Source: an uncultured Eubacteriales bacterium
Lineage (GTDB): Bacteria; Bacillota; Clostridia; Peptostreptococcales; Anaerovoracaceae
Direction: 5' to 3'
Assembly (NCBI GenBank): GCA_900551415.1
Contig: URWB01000040.1
Location: forward strand, 1-17,936
Length of the DNA stretch: 17,936 nt
Part shown: in pieces, positions 1 to 6,660 of the stretch
Numbering within the stretch: the first letter of the stretch is position 1
Layout: each line of letters opens with the position of its first letter
Translations under genes and position numbers: made by a program
Notes under the pieces: generated by a model
The model's input: the letters and a program-made list of their open reading frames with translations, nothing else
Databases searched by the model: none
What the model was told of the DNA's origin: nothing

Positions 1-1
1 T

Positions 2-454
2 AATTATGTGAGCTATATCACCGCCGTGGGCGGAACTTCCGCGCCCGGTAATTTTGTGGATCGAGAGGGCAGAGTGCTCGGCAGACACAAAGGTATTCTG
101 CATTATACCATCGGACAACGCAAGGGTCTTGGGATCGCACTCGGAAAACCTGCTTTCGTGACGGAGATCCGCGCAGCGCGAAACGAGGTCGTGCTCGGCG
201 ATAATGAGGAGCTTTTTGCCTGTGAGGTGCGATCAACGAATCATATTTTTGCAGACGGAAACCCTGCCGCTTACGACGGCAAAACCGTTTTCGCGAAGGT
301 ACGCTATTCGGCACCGCCGTCTGAGGCCGTACTGCATGTCGAAGGTGATAAAATTAAAACCGTTTTCGCGAAGCCGCAGCGTGCGATGACGCCAGGACAA
401 TCCATCGTCTTTTACGATGATGACAAATTACTTGGCGGTGGTTTTATCGAGTAA
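2..454 (+). CDS. mnmA: tRNA-specific 2-thiouridylase MnmA, 3' part (5' end outside window)
   Basis: MnmA thiolates U34 in the wobble position of Lys, Glu and Gln tRNAs, using ATP and sulfur relayed from a cysteine desulfurase; it acts in the cytoplasm. The frame is open from the first bases, so the gene starts outside the window; a GTG at 8 is internal. Visible are the conserved central stretch with PGNFVDREG, LGRHKG and TIGQRKGLGI, followed by the C-terminal beta-barrel region (VRYSAPP, PQRAMTPGQSIVFYDDD) and the family-typical GGGFIE end. The ATP-binding PP-loop and the catalytic cysteines lie in the missing N-terminal part. About 150 residues of a usual 350-370 are present. Identification is secure from the motifs; integrity of the 5' part cannot be judged. 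Confidence 0.93.
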   Translation, partial: NYVSYITAVGGTSAPGNFVDREGRVLGRHKGILHYTIGQRKGLGIALGKPAFVTEIRAARNEVVLGDNEELFACEVRSTNHIFADGNPAAYDGKTVFAKVRYSAPPSEAVLHVEGDKIKTVFAKPQRAMTPGQSIVFYDDDKLLGGGFIE

Positions 455-516
455 AAGCTTTTTTCGCATAAAAATCGCAACTTCTCACATAATAGCATCG
501 AGAGGAGTGATGAGAG

Positions 517-723
517 ATGAATAAAGCTGCGGGCGCAGTTATTATGGCGGCCGTCGGAACCGCTGCGGTCATGACCTACGCGTCGATGAAGCCGCGGGCG
601 AAGAACCAATTAAAAAAGGAATTTCGCGACACATTCCATCATATGGATGATGTCAAAGAAGAGCTCTGTCATGTACGCGATGATATGAGCGGGATGGCCA
701 AAACATTAAAAAATCAAATGTAA
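517..723 (+). CDS. Small membrane-anchored protein, YtxH-like in character
   Basis: A 68-residue protein with a good ribosome binding site (GAGAGGAG, about 9 bases before the ATG). Residues 4-24 are small and hydrophobic (AAGAVIMAAVGTAAVMTYAS) and look like one membrane anchor. The rest is a charged, helical tail with many Asp, Glu, Lys and His residues (KKEFRDTFHHMDDVKEEL) that may form a short coiled coil. This layout resembles small YtxH-type envelope proteins of Bacillota, but I see no diagnostic motif, so no function is assigned. It lies 62 bases after mnmA and is followed by a long hairpin before alaS, so it may be the last gene of the mnmA transcript. Confidence 0.7.
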   Translation: MNKAAGAVIMAAVGTAAVMTYASMKPRAKNQLKKEFRDTFHHMDDVKEELCHVRDDMSGMAKTLKNQM

Positions 724-735
724 AAAGAACAAAAG

Positions 736-778
736 ATTGAACAAAAGTCTATGGTTTTTCATGGACTTTTTGTTCAAT
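736..778 (+). terminator. Long hairpin between the small membrane protein gene and alaS
   Basis: The left arm 736-753 (ATTGAACAAAAGTCTATG) pairs with 760-778 across a six-base GTTTTT loop, with one bulged base and one G-T wobble. The 3' arm contains TTTTT but no clean T-run follows it. It could terminate upstream transcription or be a regulatory hairpin. The -35 box of the alaS promoter lies inside the 3' arm. Confidence 0.5.
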
Positions 779-790
779 TTATGGTATAAT
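762..790 (+). promoter_or_regulatory. Sigma-A type promoter of alaS
   Basis: TGGACT at 762-767 and a perfect TATAAT at 785-790 are separated by 17 bases. TG at 782-783 gives an extended -10. Transcription would start near 797, leaving a leader of only about 55 bases before alaS. That is too short for a T-box element, which often precedes aminoacyl-tRNA synthetase genes in Bacillota. Confidence 0.7.
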
Positions 791-851
791 TTTAATATTA
801 TTTGTTTCATAATTCCTACAGTTCACATAGCAATTCAGGAGGATCTCATAT

Positions 852-3491
852 ATGGAAAGACTAGGATTAAACGAAATCAGAAGGCGATTTTTGAACTTCT
901 ATGCTTCAAAAGACCATTATGTCGGTAAATCAGCCAGTTTGATTCCGCGAAACGACAAATCCATACTCATCATTAACTCCGGCATGGCGCCGCTCAAAGC
1001 CTATTTTGCCGGAACGGAAACACCGCCAAAGAAGCGGATGTGTACCTGTCAAAAATGCATTCGTACCGGCGATATCGATAATGTCGGCCATACGGCGCGT
1101 CATGGTACATTCTTTGAAATGCTTGGAAATTTCAGCTTTGGTGACTACTTCAAAAAAGAATCTCTGAGCTGGGGCGTGGAATTTTTGACGCAGCATTTGG
1201 GTTTTCCACTGGAAAAGCTGTGGGCAACCGTTTATTTGGATGATGAGGAAGCCATCAACATCTGGAAATCACTCGGCATGAATCCGGACCATATCGTGCG
1301 GCTTGGCAAAGAGGATAACTTTTGGGAAATCGGACTCGGCCCATGCGGACCGGACTCGGAGATATTTTACGACCGAGGGGAAGAATTCGGCTGCGGTAAA
1401 CCGGACTGCAAGCCAGGCTGCGACTGCGACCGTTTCTTGGAAATCTGGAATCATGTGTTCACGCAGTTTAGCAAGGAAGAGGATGGATCTTATTCCAATT
1501 TAGCGCATCCGAACATTGATACCGGCATGGGACTTGAGAGAATGGCCTGCGTAATGCAGGGAACAGATTCCATCTTCGATGTCGATACCATCAAATATAT
1601 TCTCGACGGTGTTGTAGAAAAATCCGGCGTAACTTACCATGACGGCGCGGAGCCGACAGATGTTTCCATCCGCATTATTACTGACCACCTCAGAGCCATG
1701 ACTTTTATGATCGCGGATGGCATCATGCCTTCCAACGAGGGCAGAGGTTATGTGCTGCGGAGACTTCTTAGAAGGGCGGCGCGCCATGGCAGGATTCTCG
1801 GCATAGAGGGAAGCTTCCTGGTCGCCTTATCAAATCGTGTCATTGAGGTTTCGGGAGAAGCCTATCCGGAATTACTTGAAAAGAAAGAGTACATCCAAAA
1901 GATTATTCAGGTAGAGGAAGATAATTTTGCGGCCACCATTGATAAAGGTGAGGAAATCATCGCGGGATATATCGATGACTTAAAACAAACAGGAAAAACC
2001 GTCTTGGACGGAGCCAGCGTTTTCAAGCTTTATGATACTTTCGGCTTCCCGTTGGAGCTGACTGAGGAAATCTTAGCGGAAAACGGCTTTACCGCAGACA
2101 AAGAAGGCTTCCAAACGCACATGCAGGCGCAGAAGGAGCTGGCGCGTAAGAACAGAAAATCCAATGAGGATGAGGGCTGGGACAAAAATGAACTTGACCT
2201 CGATATTCCAAAGACTGTTTTTACAGGATACGACACGCTCCTGGATACCGGCAAGATCTTAGCGATTCTTGCGGATGGAAAGCTGACTGATTCTGTCAGT
2301 GAGGGACAAAAAGCGGTAGTCCTTGTAGATCAAACACCGTTCTACGCGGAAGGCGGCGGACAGGTTTGCGATAAAGGTTTTATGTCAACTGTTACAGAGG
2401 CTGACGATGAAAAAATCTTTGACGCGGAAGTTATAAAAGTTGAAAAGAAAGATGGAATCTTTTATCATACGGTCATGGTTTTAGCTAATTCCATTCATGT
2501 CGGCGATGAGGTCTTGCTTACGGTAGATCCTGAAAAGAGAAATGCGGCGGCCAGAAACCATACCGCGACCCATCTGTTACAGAAGGCACTTAAGGAAGTG
2601 GTCGGCAATCACGTGGAGCAGGCAGGCTCTATGGTCAACGAATCGATGCTTCGTTTTGACTTTTCCCACTTCGAAGCGGTGACAAGTGAACAACTCGCGA
2701 AGGTCGAAGCTATCGTCAACGAAATGATCGACAATTTCCTGCCAGTAACTACCGCCGAAATGAGTTTGGAAGAAGCGCAGAAAACCGGCGCGATGGCTTT
2801 ATTCGGCGAAAAATATGGTTCGACCGTCAGAGTAGTCAATGCCGGAGATTGGTCTATCGAGCTTTGCGGCGGTACGCATGTAAAGAATACCGGAGAGATC
2901 GGCGCGTTTAAGATTATCTCTGAGGGCGGCGTTGCTTCCGGTGTCAGAAGAATTGAGGCCGTAACCGGTGCCGGCGTTCTTCAGGCCGCGAAACAGGCAG
3001 AGAATATCCTCGGACAGGTTTGTGAGGCGTTGAAATGCAATAAAACTGTCTTAGCGGATAAAGCGAAGTCTATGGCAGAGGAACTCAAAGCGCTCAAAAA
3101 AGAGTTGGAAGAAATGAAAAAGGCCGCAATGGGCGGCGAAGCTGACGCGATGGTCGCAGGCGCTAAACAAATCAATGGTGTCAAGCTTATCTGTAAGGAA
3201 TTCGCTGATTATCAGATCGCGGATCTCAGAAACCTTTCTGATGATATCAAGGCGGCAAACAAGGGCATTGTGATGGTATTCGCGACCGTTAACGGACCGA
3301 AGGTTACCTTCCTGGTATCTGTCACGGATGATTTACTGGACAAAGGTTATCACGCCGGTAATATGATTAAACAGATCGCGGCAGCCTGCGGCGGCGGAGG
3401 CGGCGGTAAAGCGGACATGGCGCAGGCCGGAGCAAAAGATCCGTCGAAAATTAAAGACGCATTTGCGCTTGCGGAATCTCTGATAAAATGA
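852..3491 (+). CDS. alaS: Alanyl-tRNA synthetase
   Basis: AlaS charges tRNA-Ala with alanine (class II synthetase) and hydrolyses mischarged Ser- and Gly-tRNA-Ala. The 879-residue protein is full length for the family. The N-terminal catalytic domain shows RRRFLNFYASKDH, SLIPRNDKSILIINSGMAPLK and GHTARHGTFFEMLGNFSFGDYFK. The editing domain carries the zinc-site HxxxH (H570, H574, in HTATHLLQKAL) and CxxxH (C672, H676, in CGGTHVKNTG). The C-terminal C-Ala domain ends in the glycine-rich GGGGGGKADMAQAG motif. Start 852 is fixed by AGGAGG at 837-842. It has its own promoter and is followed at 51 bases by ireB, the conserved alaS-ireB-ruvX order of Bacillota. No T-box precedes it. Confidence 0.98.
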   Translation: MERLGLNEIRRRFLNFYASKDHYVGKSASLIPRNDKSILIINSGMAPLKAYFAGTETPPKKRMCTCQKCIRTGDIDNVGHTARHGTFFEMLGNFSFGDYFKKESLSWGVEFLTQHLGFPLEKLWATVYLDDEEAINIWKSLGMNPDHIVRLGKEDNFWEIGLGPCGPDSEIFYDRGEEFGCGKPDCKPGCDCDRFLEIWNHVFTQFSKEEDGSYSNLAHPNIDTGMGLERMACVMQGTDSIFDVDTIKYILDGVVEKSGVTYHDGAEPTDVSIRIITDHLRAMTFMIADGIMPSNEGRGYVLRRLLRRAARHGRILGIEGSFLVALSNRVIEVSGEAYPELLEKKEYIQKIIQVEEDNFAATIDKGEEIIAGYIDDLKQTGKTVLDGASVFKLYDTFGFPLELTEEILAENGFTADKEGFQTHMQAQKELARKNRKSNEDEGWDKNELDLDIPKTVFTGYDTLLDTGKILAILADGKLTDSVSEGQKAVVLVDQTPFYAEGGGQVCDKGFMSTVTEADDEKIFDAEVIKVEKKDGIFYHTVMVLANSIHVGDEVLLTVDPEKRNAAARNHTATHLLQKALKEVVGNHVEQAGSMVNESMLRFDFSHFEAVTSEQLAKVEAIVNEMIDNFLPVTTAEMSLEEAQKTGAMALFGEKYGSTVRVVNAGDWSIELCGGTHVKNTGEIGAFKIISEGGVASGVRRIEAVTGAGVLQAAKQAENILGQVCEALKCNKTVLADKAKSMAEELKALKKELEEMKKAAMGGEADAMVAGAKQINGVKLICKEFADYQIADLRNLSDDIKAANKGIVMVFATVNGPKVTFLVSVTDDLLDKGYHAGNMIKQIAAACGGGGGGKADMAQAGAKDPSKIKDAFALAESLIK

Positions 3492-3542
3492 TAGAATAGA
3501 GCTAGCGGAAAAGATGTATAGATAGAAGGAGGTTACTCGGAC

Positions 3543-3788
3543 ATGGATAAGAACACAATTATGTTTGACGCGTTCAAAACGCAAAAAACACACAAACAGA
3601 TTTTAGAAGATGTTTATTGCGCGCTGAAAGAAAAGGATTACAATCCGATCGATCAGCTCGTGGGATATTTGATTTCCGGCGATCCTTCCTATATCACCAG
3701 TTATCATAATGCGAGGACCCTCATCAAAGGCATTGATCGCGATGAACTGATTGCGGAAATGCTCCGAGAATACATCGATGTAGAATGA
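3543..3788 (+). CDS. ireB: IreB family regulatory phosphoprotein (YrzL/UPF0297)
   Basis: An 81-residue protein matching the IreB/UPF0297 family: the TIMFDAF start with nearby threonines (variant of the usual TMKFDF), then KQILEDVYCALKEKDYNPI, DQLVGYLISGDPSYIT and HNARTLIKGIDRDELIAEML. In Enterococcus faecalis IreB is phosphorylated on N-terminal threonines by the PASTA kinase IreK and lowers intrinsic cephalosporin resistance; a similar cytoplasmic signalling role is inferred here. AAGGAGG precedes the ATG at 3543. It lies between alaS and ruvX and is closed by a strong terminator, so it is probably cotranscribed with alaS. Confidence 0.93.
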   Translation: MDKNTIMFDAFKTQKTHKQILEDVYCALKEKDYNPIDQLVGYLISGDPSYITSYHNARTLIKGIDRDELIAEMLREYIDVE

Positions 3789-3793
3789 CTCTT

Positions 3794-3824
3794 AGAAGCG
3801 GACAATTCAGTCCGCTTCTTTCTT
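3794..3824 (+). terminator. Intrinsic terminator after ireB
   Basis: A perfect 10-bp stem, AGAAGCGGAC (3794-3803) with GTCCGCTTCT (3810-3819), a six-base loop, and a pyrimidine tail TTCTT. It separates alaS-ireB from ruvX. Confidence 0.88.
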
Positions 3825-3901
3825 ATGCTGTGTCAGTTTTTTAACATAGAGAGGATCATTGACACTGCCACCAAAATAATAAAGGAGAAGGCATACAAAT
3901 T

Positions 3902-4330
3902 ATGAGAAAAATGGCACTGGATGTCGGAGACAAAACTGTAGGCATCGCAGTCTCAGATCCGTTGAACATCACCGCGCAGGGGATCATGACCTTAGAGCGT
4001 GTCGGCATCCGCAAGGATACTGGTAAGATTCTGGATCTGGTCAAGGAGTATGACTGCGATACTATCGTGATTGGCTTAAACAAAAATCTGGACGGCTCTG
4101 ACAGTATCCAAACAGAAAAAGTTTATGAATTCCGGACGATGTTGGAGAACAAGATGCGTTCCGGCGGCATGAAAGGAATTGAAGTCGTCTGGCAGGATGA
4201 GCGCTTTACGACAGTCATCGCAGAACGGGTTCTGATTGAGGCGGATGTTCGGCGAAAAGACAGAAAAAAAGTAATTGACAAACAGGCTGCTGTTGTCATT
4301 TTACAAAGTTATCTGGATAGCTTGAGATAA
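3902..4330 (+). CDS. ruvX: RuvX/YqgF family Holliday-junction resolvase-like nuclease
   Basis: A 142-residue protein of the YqgF/RuvX RNase H-fold family, implicated in 16S rRNA 5'-end maturation in Escherichia coli and in Holliday junction cleavage elsewhere. The first strand ALDVGDKTVGIAVSD carries the catalytic Asp (D7). The second motif is TIVIGLNKNLDGSD, the third is WQDERFTT, and the C-terminal Asp motif is IDKQAAVVILQSYLDS. Length is normal. AAGGAGAAGG lies upstream of the ATG at a slightly long spacing. It normally follows ireB in this gene order; here a terminator lies between them and I could not find a convincing separate promoter. Confidence 0.94.
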   Translation: MRKMALDVGDKTVGIAVSDPLNITAQGIMTLERVGIRKDTGKILDLVKEYDCDTIVIGLNKNLDGSDSIQTEKVYEFRTMLENKMRSGGMKGIEVVWQDERFTTVIAERVLIEADVRRKDRKKVIDKQAAVVILQSYLDSLR

Positions 4331-4351
4331 AAGAAAACAGGAGAAGAAATC

Positions 4352-5437
4352 ATGAAAGAATTTTTAGCTAAAAAAGATATCGTCATTTCCGTCAAGCGTT
4401 ACGGCATTGACGCGCTCGGCGCAATGGCGCAGGGCTTATTTTGTAGCTTATTGATCGGTACGATCATCAACACCCTGGGAACACAGCTGAATATCGGTGT
4501 TTTGACGATGACGGTCGCGACTATCAACGATATTCCCTATACGGTCGGCGGACTCGCTTCCGCGATGAGCGGACCGGCGATGGCAGTTGCCATCGGTTAC
4601 GCACTGCATTGCCCGCCGCTTGTGCTGTTCTCGTTGATCAGCGTCGGATTCGCTTCCAACGCGCTTGGCGGTGCCGGTGGTCCTTTGGCAGTTCTTTTCG
4701 TCGCGATTTTTGCGGCGGAGATTGGCAAAGCAGTTTCAAAAGAAACCAAGATCGATATTTTGGTGACACCGCTTGTGACGATTGGTGTCGGCGTCGCTCT
4801 GTCCGCGTGGTGGGCACCCGCGCTTGGCGCTGCCGCTATGAAAGTCGGCAGTCTGATCATGTGGGCAACCGATTTACAGCCGTTCCTGATGGGAATTCTG
4901 GTTTCCGTTCTGGTCGGTGTCGCGTTGACCTTGCCGATCTCATCCGCGGCAATCTGTGCGGCGCTGCAGCTGACCGGGCTGGCCGGCGGTGCTGCTGTGG
5001 CAGGCTGCTGCGCGCAGATGGTCGGCTTCGCGGTCATGTCCTTTAAGGAAAACCGCTGGGGCGGCTTGATCTCGCAGGGACTCGGAACTTCCATGCTGCA
5101 GATGGGTAATATCGTAAAGAACCCGCGTATCTGGATTGCGCCGACCTTAACCTCCGCAATTACCGGGCCGATCGCGACCTGTGTATTTCAGATGCAAATG
5201 AACGGACCGGCAATCTCTTCGGGCATGGGCACCTGTGGTATGGTAGGTCCGATCGGTGTCTACACAGGTTGGGTCAATGACATCGCTTCCGGCTTCAAAA
5301 CGGGTATCACCACTGTGGACTGGATTGGATTAGCCTTGGTTGCGGTCATTCTTCCGGCTGTCATTTGTCCGCTGATCAATCTCTTCCTGCGCAAAGCCGG
5401 TTGGGTCAAAGACGGAGATCTGAAGCTGGCAGAATAG
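4352..5437 (+). CDS. PTS EIIC-like membrane protein (PTS_EIIC_2 type), orphan
   Basis: A 361-residue, very hydrophobic protein with about nine to ten predicted membrane segments and glycine-rich turns. It matches the PTS_EIIC_2 type by DALGAMAQGLFCSLLIGTII near the N-terminus, the central VTPLVTIGVGV and LQPFLMGILVSVLVGVALTL, LPISSAAICAAL, AAVAGCCAQMVGFAV, and GLISQGLGTSMLQMGNIVKN. Such proteins are annotated as sugar-transporting EIIC subunits. No EIIA or EIIB gene is nearby, so substrate and coupling are unknown. It starts 21 bases after ruvX behind CAGGAG and probably shares its transcript. A strong terminator follows at 5500. Confidence 0.85.
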   Translation: MKEFLAKKDIVISVKRYGIDALGAMAQGLFCSLLIGTIINTLGTQLNIGVLTMTVATINDIPYTVGGLASAMSGPAMAVAIGYALHCPPLVLFSLISVGFASNALGGAGGPLAVLFVAIFAAEIGKAVSKETKIDILVTPLVTIGVGVALSAWWAPALGAAAMKVGSLIMWATDLQPFLMGILVSVLVGVALTLPISSAAICAALQLTGLAGGAAVAGCCAQMVGFAVMSFKENRWGGLISQGLGTSMLQMGNIVKNPRIWIAPTLTSAITGPIATCVFQMQMNGPAISSGMGTCGMVGPIGVYTGWVNDIASGFKTGITTVDWIGLALVAVILPAVICPLINLFLRKAGWVKDGDLKLAE

Positions 5438-5499
5438 GGAACTGTACATAAATTTGCATAAAAACGCAAAAAAACAAATCTATAATTGTATTTATGTGA

Positions 5500-5543
5500 A
5501 ACGCGAGGGGCATCCACCGATAGAGTCCTCTCGCGTTTTTTTC
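5500..5543 (+). terminator. Intrinsic terminator after the EIIC-like gene
   Basis: Arms AACGCGAGGGG (5500-5510) and CCTCTCGCGTT (5527-5537) form an 11-bp stem with one G-T wobble and a 16-base loop, followed by a run of seven T bases. Confidence 0.9.
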
Positions 5544-5735
5544 TGTCTGCCTGTTCCTGCTTAACAAAATTCTATCCTGTTTCTCGCTTTTAGAGTTGAC
5601 TTTTCTAACTGAATCGGTAAAAATATTGCTAACGAAACAGATTGAAAATTCAATGGCCGCGAAAAAGTAAACCAACGGTCGATTGTAATCTTTCAAAGAA
5701 AGAAGTATATTTATCACAAGCGAGGGGTATCATGT
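5544..5735. other. Spacer upstream of the XRE gene
   Basis: About 190 AT-rich bases without a credible gene. TTGACT at 5596-5601 with a poor -10 (TAAAAA, 5618-5623) is a weak promoter candidate for the downstream regulator. No clear operator is visible. Confidence 0.4.
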
Positions 5736-6584
5736 ATGGATATTTATAAGACAGGAAAATTTATCGCTGAAAAAAGAAAAGAGCAAGGTCTGACCCAAAA
5801 AGCTCTGGCAGAAAAGGTTGGCGTAACAGATAAAGCGATCAGCAAATGGGAACGGGGGCTGTCTTATCCGGATATTTCTCTGTTGCTGTCCCTGGCAGAA
5901 TGTTTAAATGTAACAGTTACAGAGATTTTGAACGGAAACTCCATCGAAGAAATGAAAATGGAGCTTTCTGACGACATTTTGATTACATCAACCAGAAATT
6001 ATGTGCAGTATGCTAAAAGTAAATCAAGAAGAAATACCTTGTTGGTTTCGCTCATCTTGCTCATATTCCTTACTTGTATCACGTTTCTCGCGTATCGACA
6101 AAATGAAATTGCGAAGAACAACAAGGCAATTGATATCGTCTTTACAGATCTGCTTTGTGAGATGGAAGTCAGTTTTGAATACGGAAGAGAGTTTCTACAA
6201 TATGAATCCGTCGATGCTGCCAAACATTTGGATGAATCAACCGCGGAAGTTATGCGGCTTTTGGAAAAATACCGCGCGATTTTATATATGCATTACGGTA
6301 AAGACGCGTATCAAATTGAAAAAAGCATTGATACACTTTTGGAGCATTATATTTTCATCCATCACGCGATTCCGAAACCGGAAGAAACAGCGTCCATGGA
6401 TGAGCATAACGACAACCTAGATGCAAGAAAGAATGTAAGCAAGGGTTTTCGCAGAACTAAAAAAGCATTGAGAACCTTGGTCAAAACATTAGAGGAGTTG
6501 GGATATTATTATGGTTCTGAGGAGCTGTTCCAAACGACATCGGATAACTTGATATATATGAATTTTCAAGCAAGGAGGAGATAA
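5736..6584 (+). CDS. XRE-family regulator with a membrane anchor
   Basis: A 282-residue protein. Residues 5-60 form a Cro/C1-type helix-turn-helix (GKFIAEKRKEQGLTQKALAE, then VTDKAISKWERGLSYPDI), the DNA-binding fold of XRE regulators. After a linker with YVQYAKSKSRRN comes one hydrophobic segment (residues about 104-119, LVSLILLIFLTCITFLAY). The remaining 160 residues are charged and helical without a motif I know. The layout suggests a DNA-binding head held at the membrane with a C-terminal sensory domain, as in several clostridial regulators. The start at 5736 follows CGAGGGG. It lies directly before the secreted amidohydrolase gene, 76 bases apart, and may control it; this is inference. 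Confidence 0.85.
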   Translation: MDIYKTGKFIAEKRKEQGLTQKALAEKVGVTDKAISKWERGLSYPDISLLLSLAECLNVTVTEILNGNSIEEMKMELSDDILITSTRNYVQYAKSKSRRNTLLVSLILLIFLTCITFLAYRQNEIAKNNKAIDIVFTDLLCEMEVSFEYGREFLQYESVDAAKHLDESTAEVMRLLEKYRAILYMHYGKDAYQIEKSIDTLLEHYIFIHHAIPKPEETASMDEHNDNLDARKNVSKGFRRTKKALRTLVKTLEELGYYYGSEELFQTTSDNLIYMNFQARRR

Positions 6585-6660
6585 GGCGAAGCAGAATGCA
6601 GAAATGCAAATAAAAGTTAAAGTCGAAGTTGTCATTGCATAAATGAAAAGGAGAAGAAAC

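Noticed and set aside
791..851. T-box leader for alaS
   Set aside because: The space between promoter and start codon is too short and no T-box sequence is visible.
3859..3864. TTGACA before ruvX as a -35 box
   Set aside because: No -10 hexamer at suitable distance; the ribosome binding site lies where it would be.
4597..5094. 165-codon minus-strand and 145-codon plus-strand frames inside the EIIC-like gene
   Set aside because: Low-complexity translations opposite or out of frame with a clear membrane protein gene.
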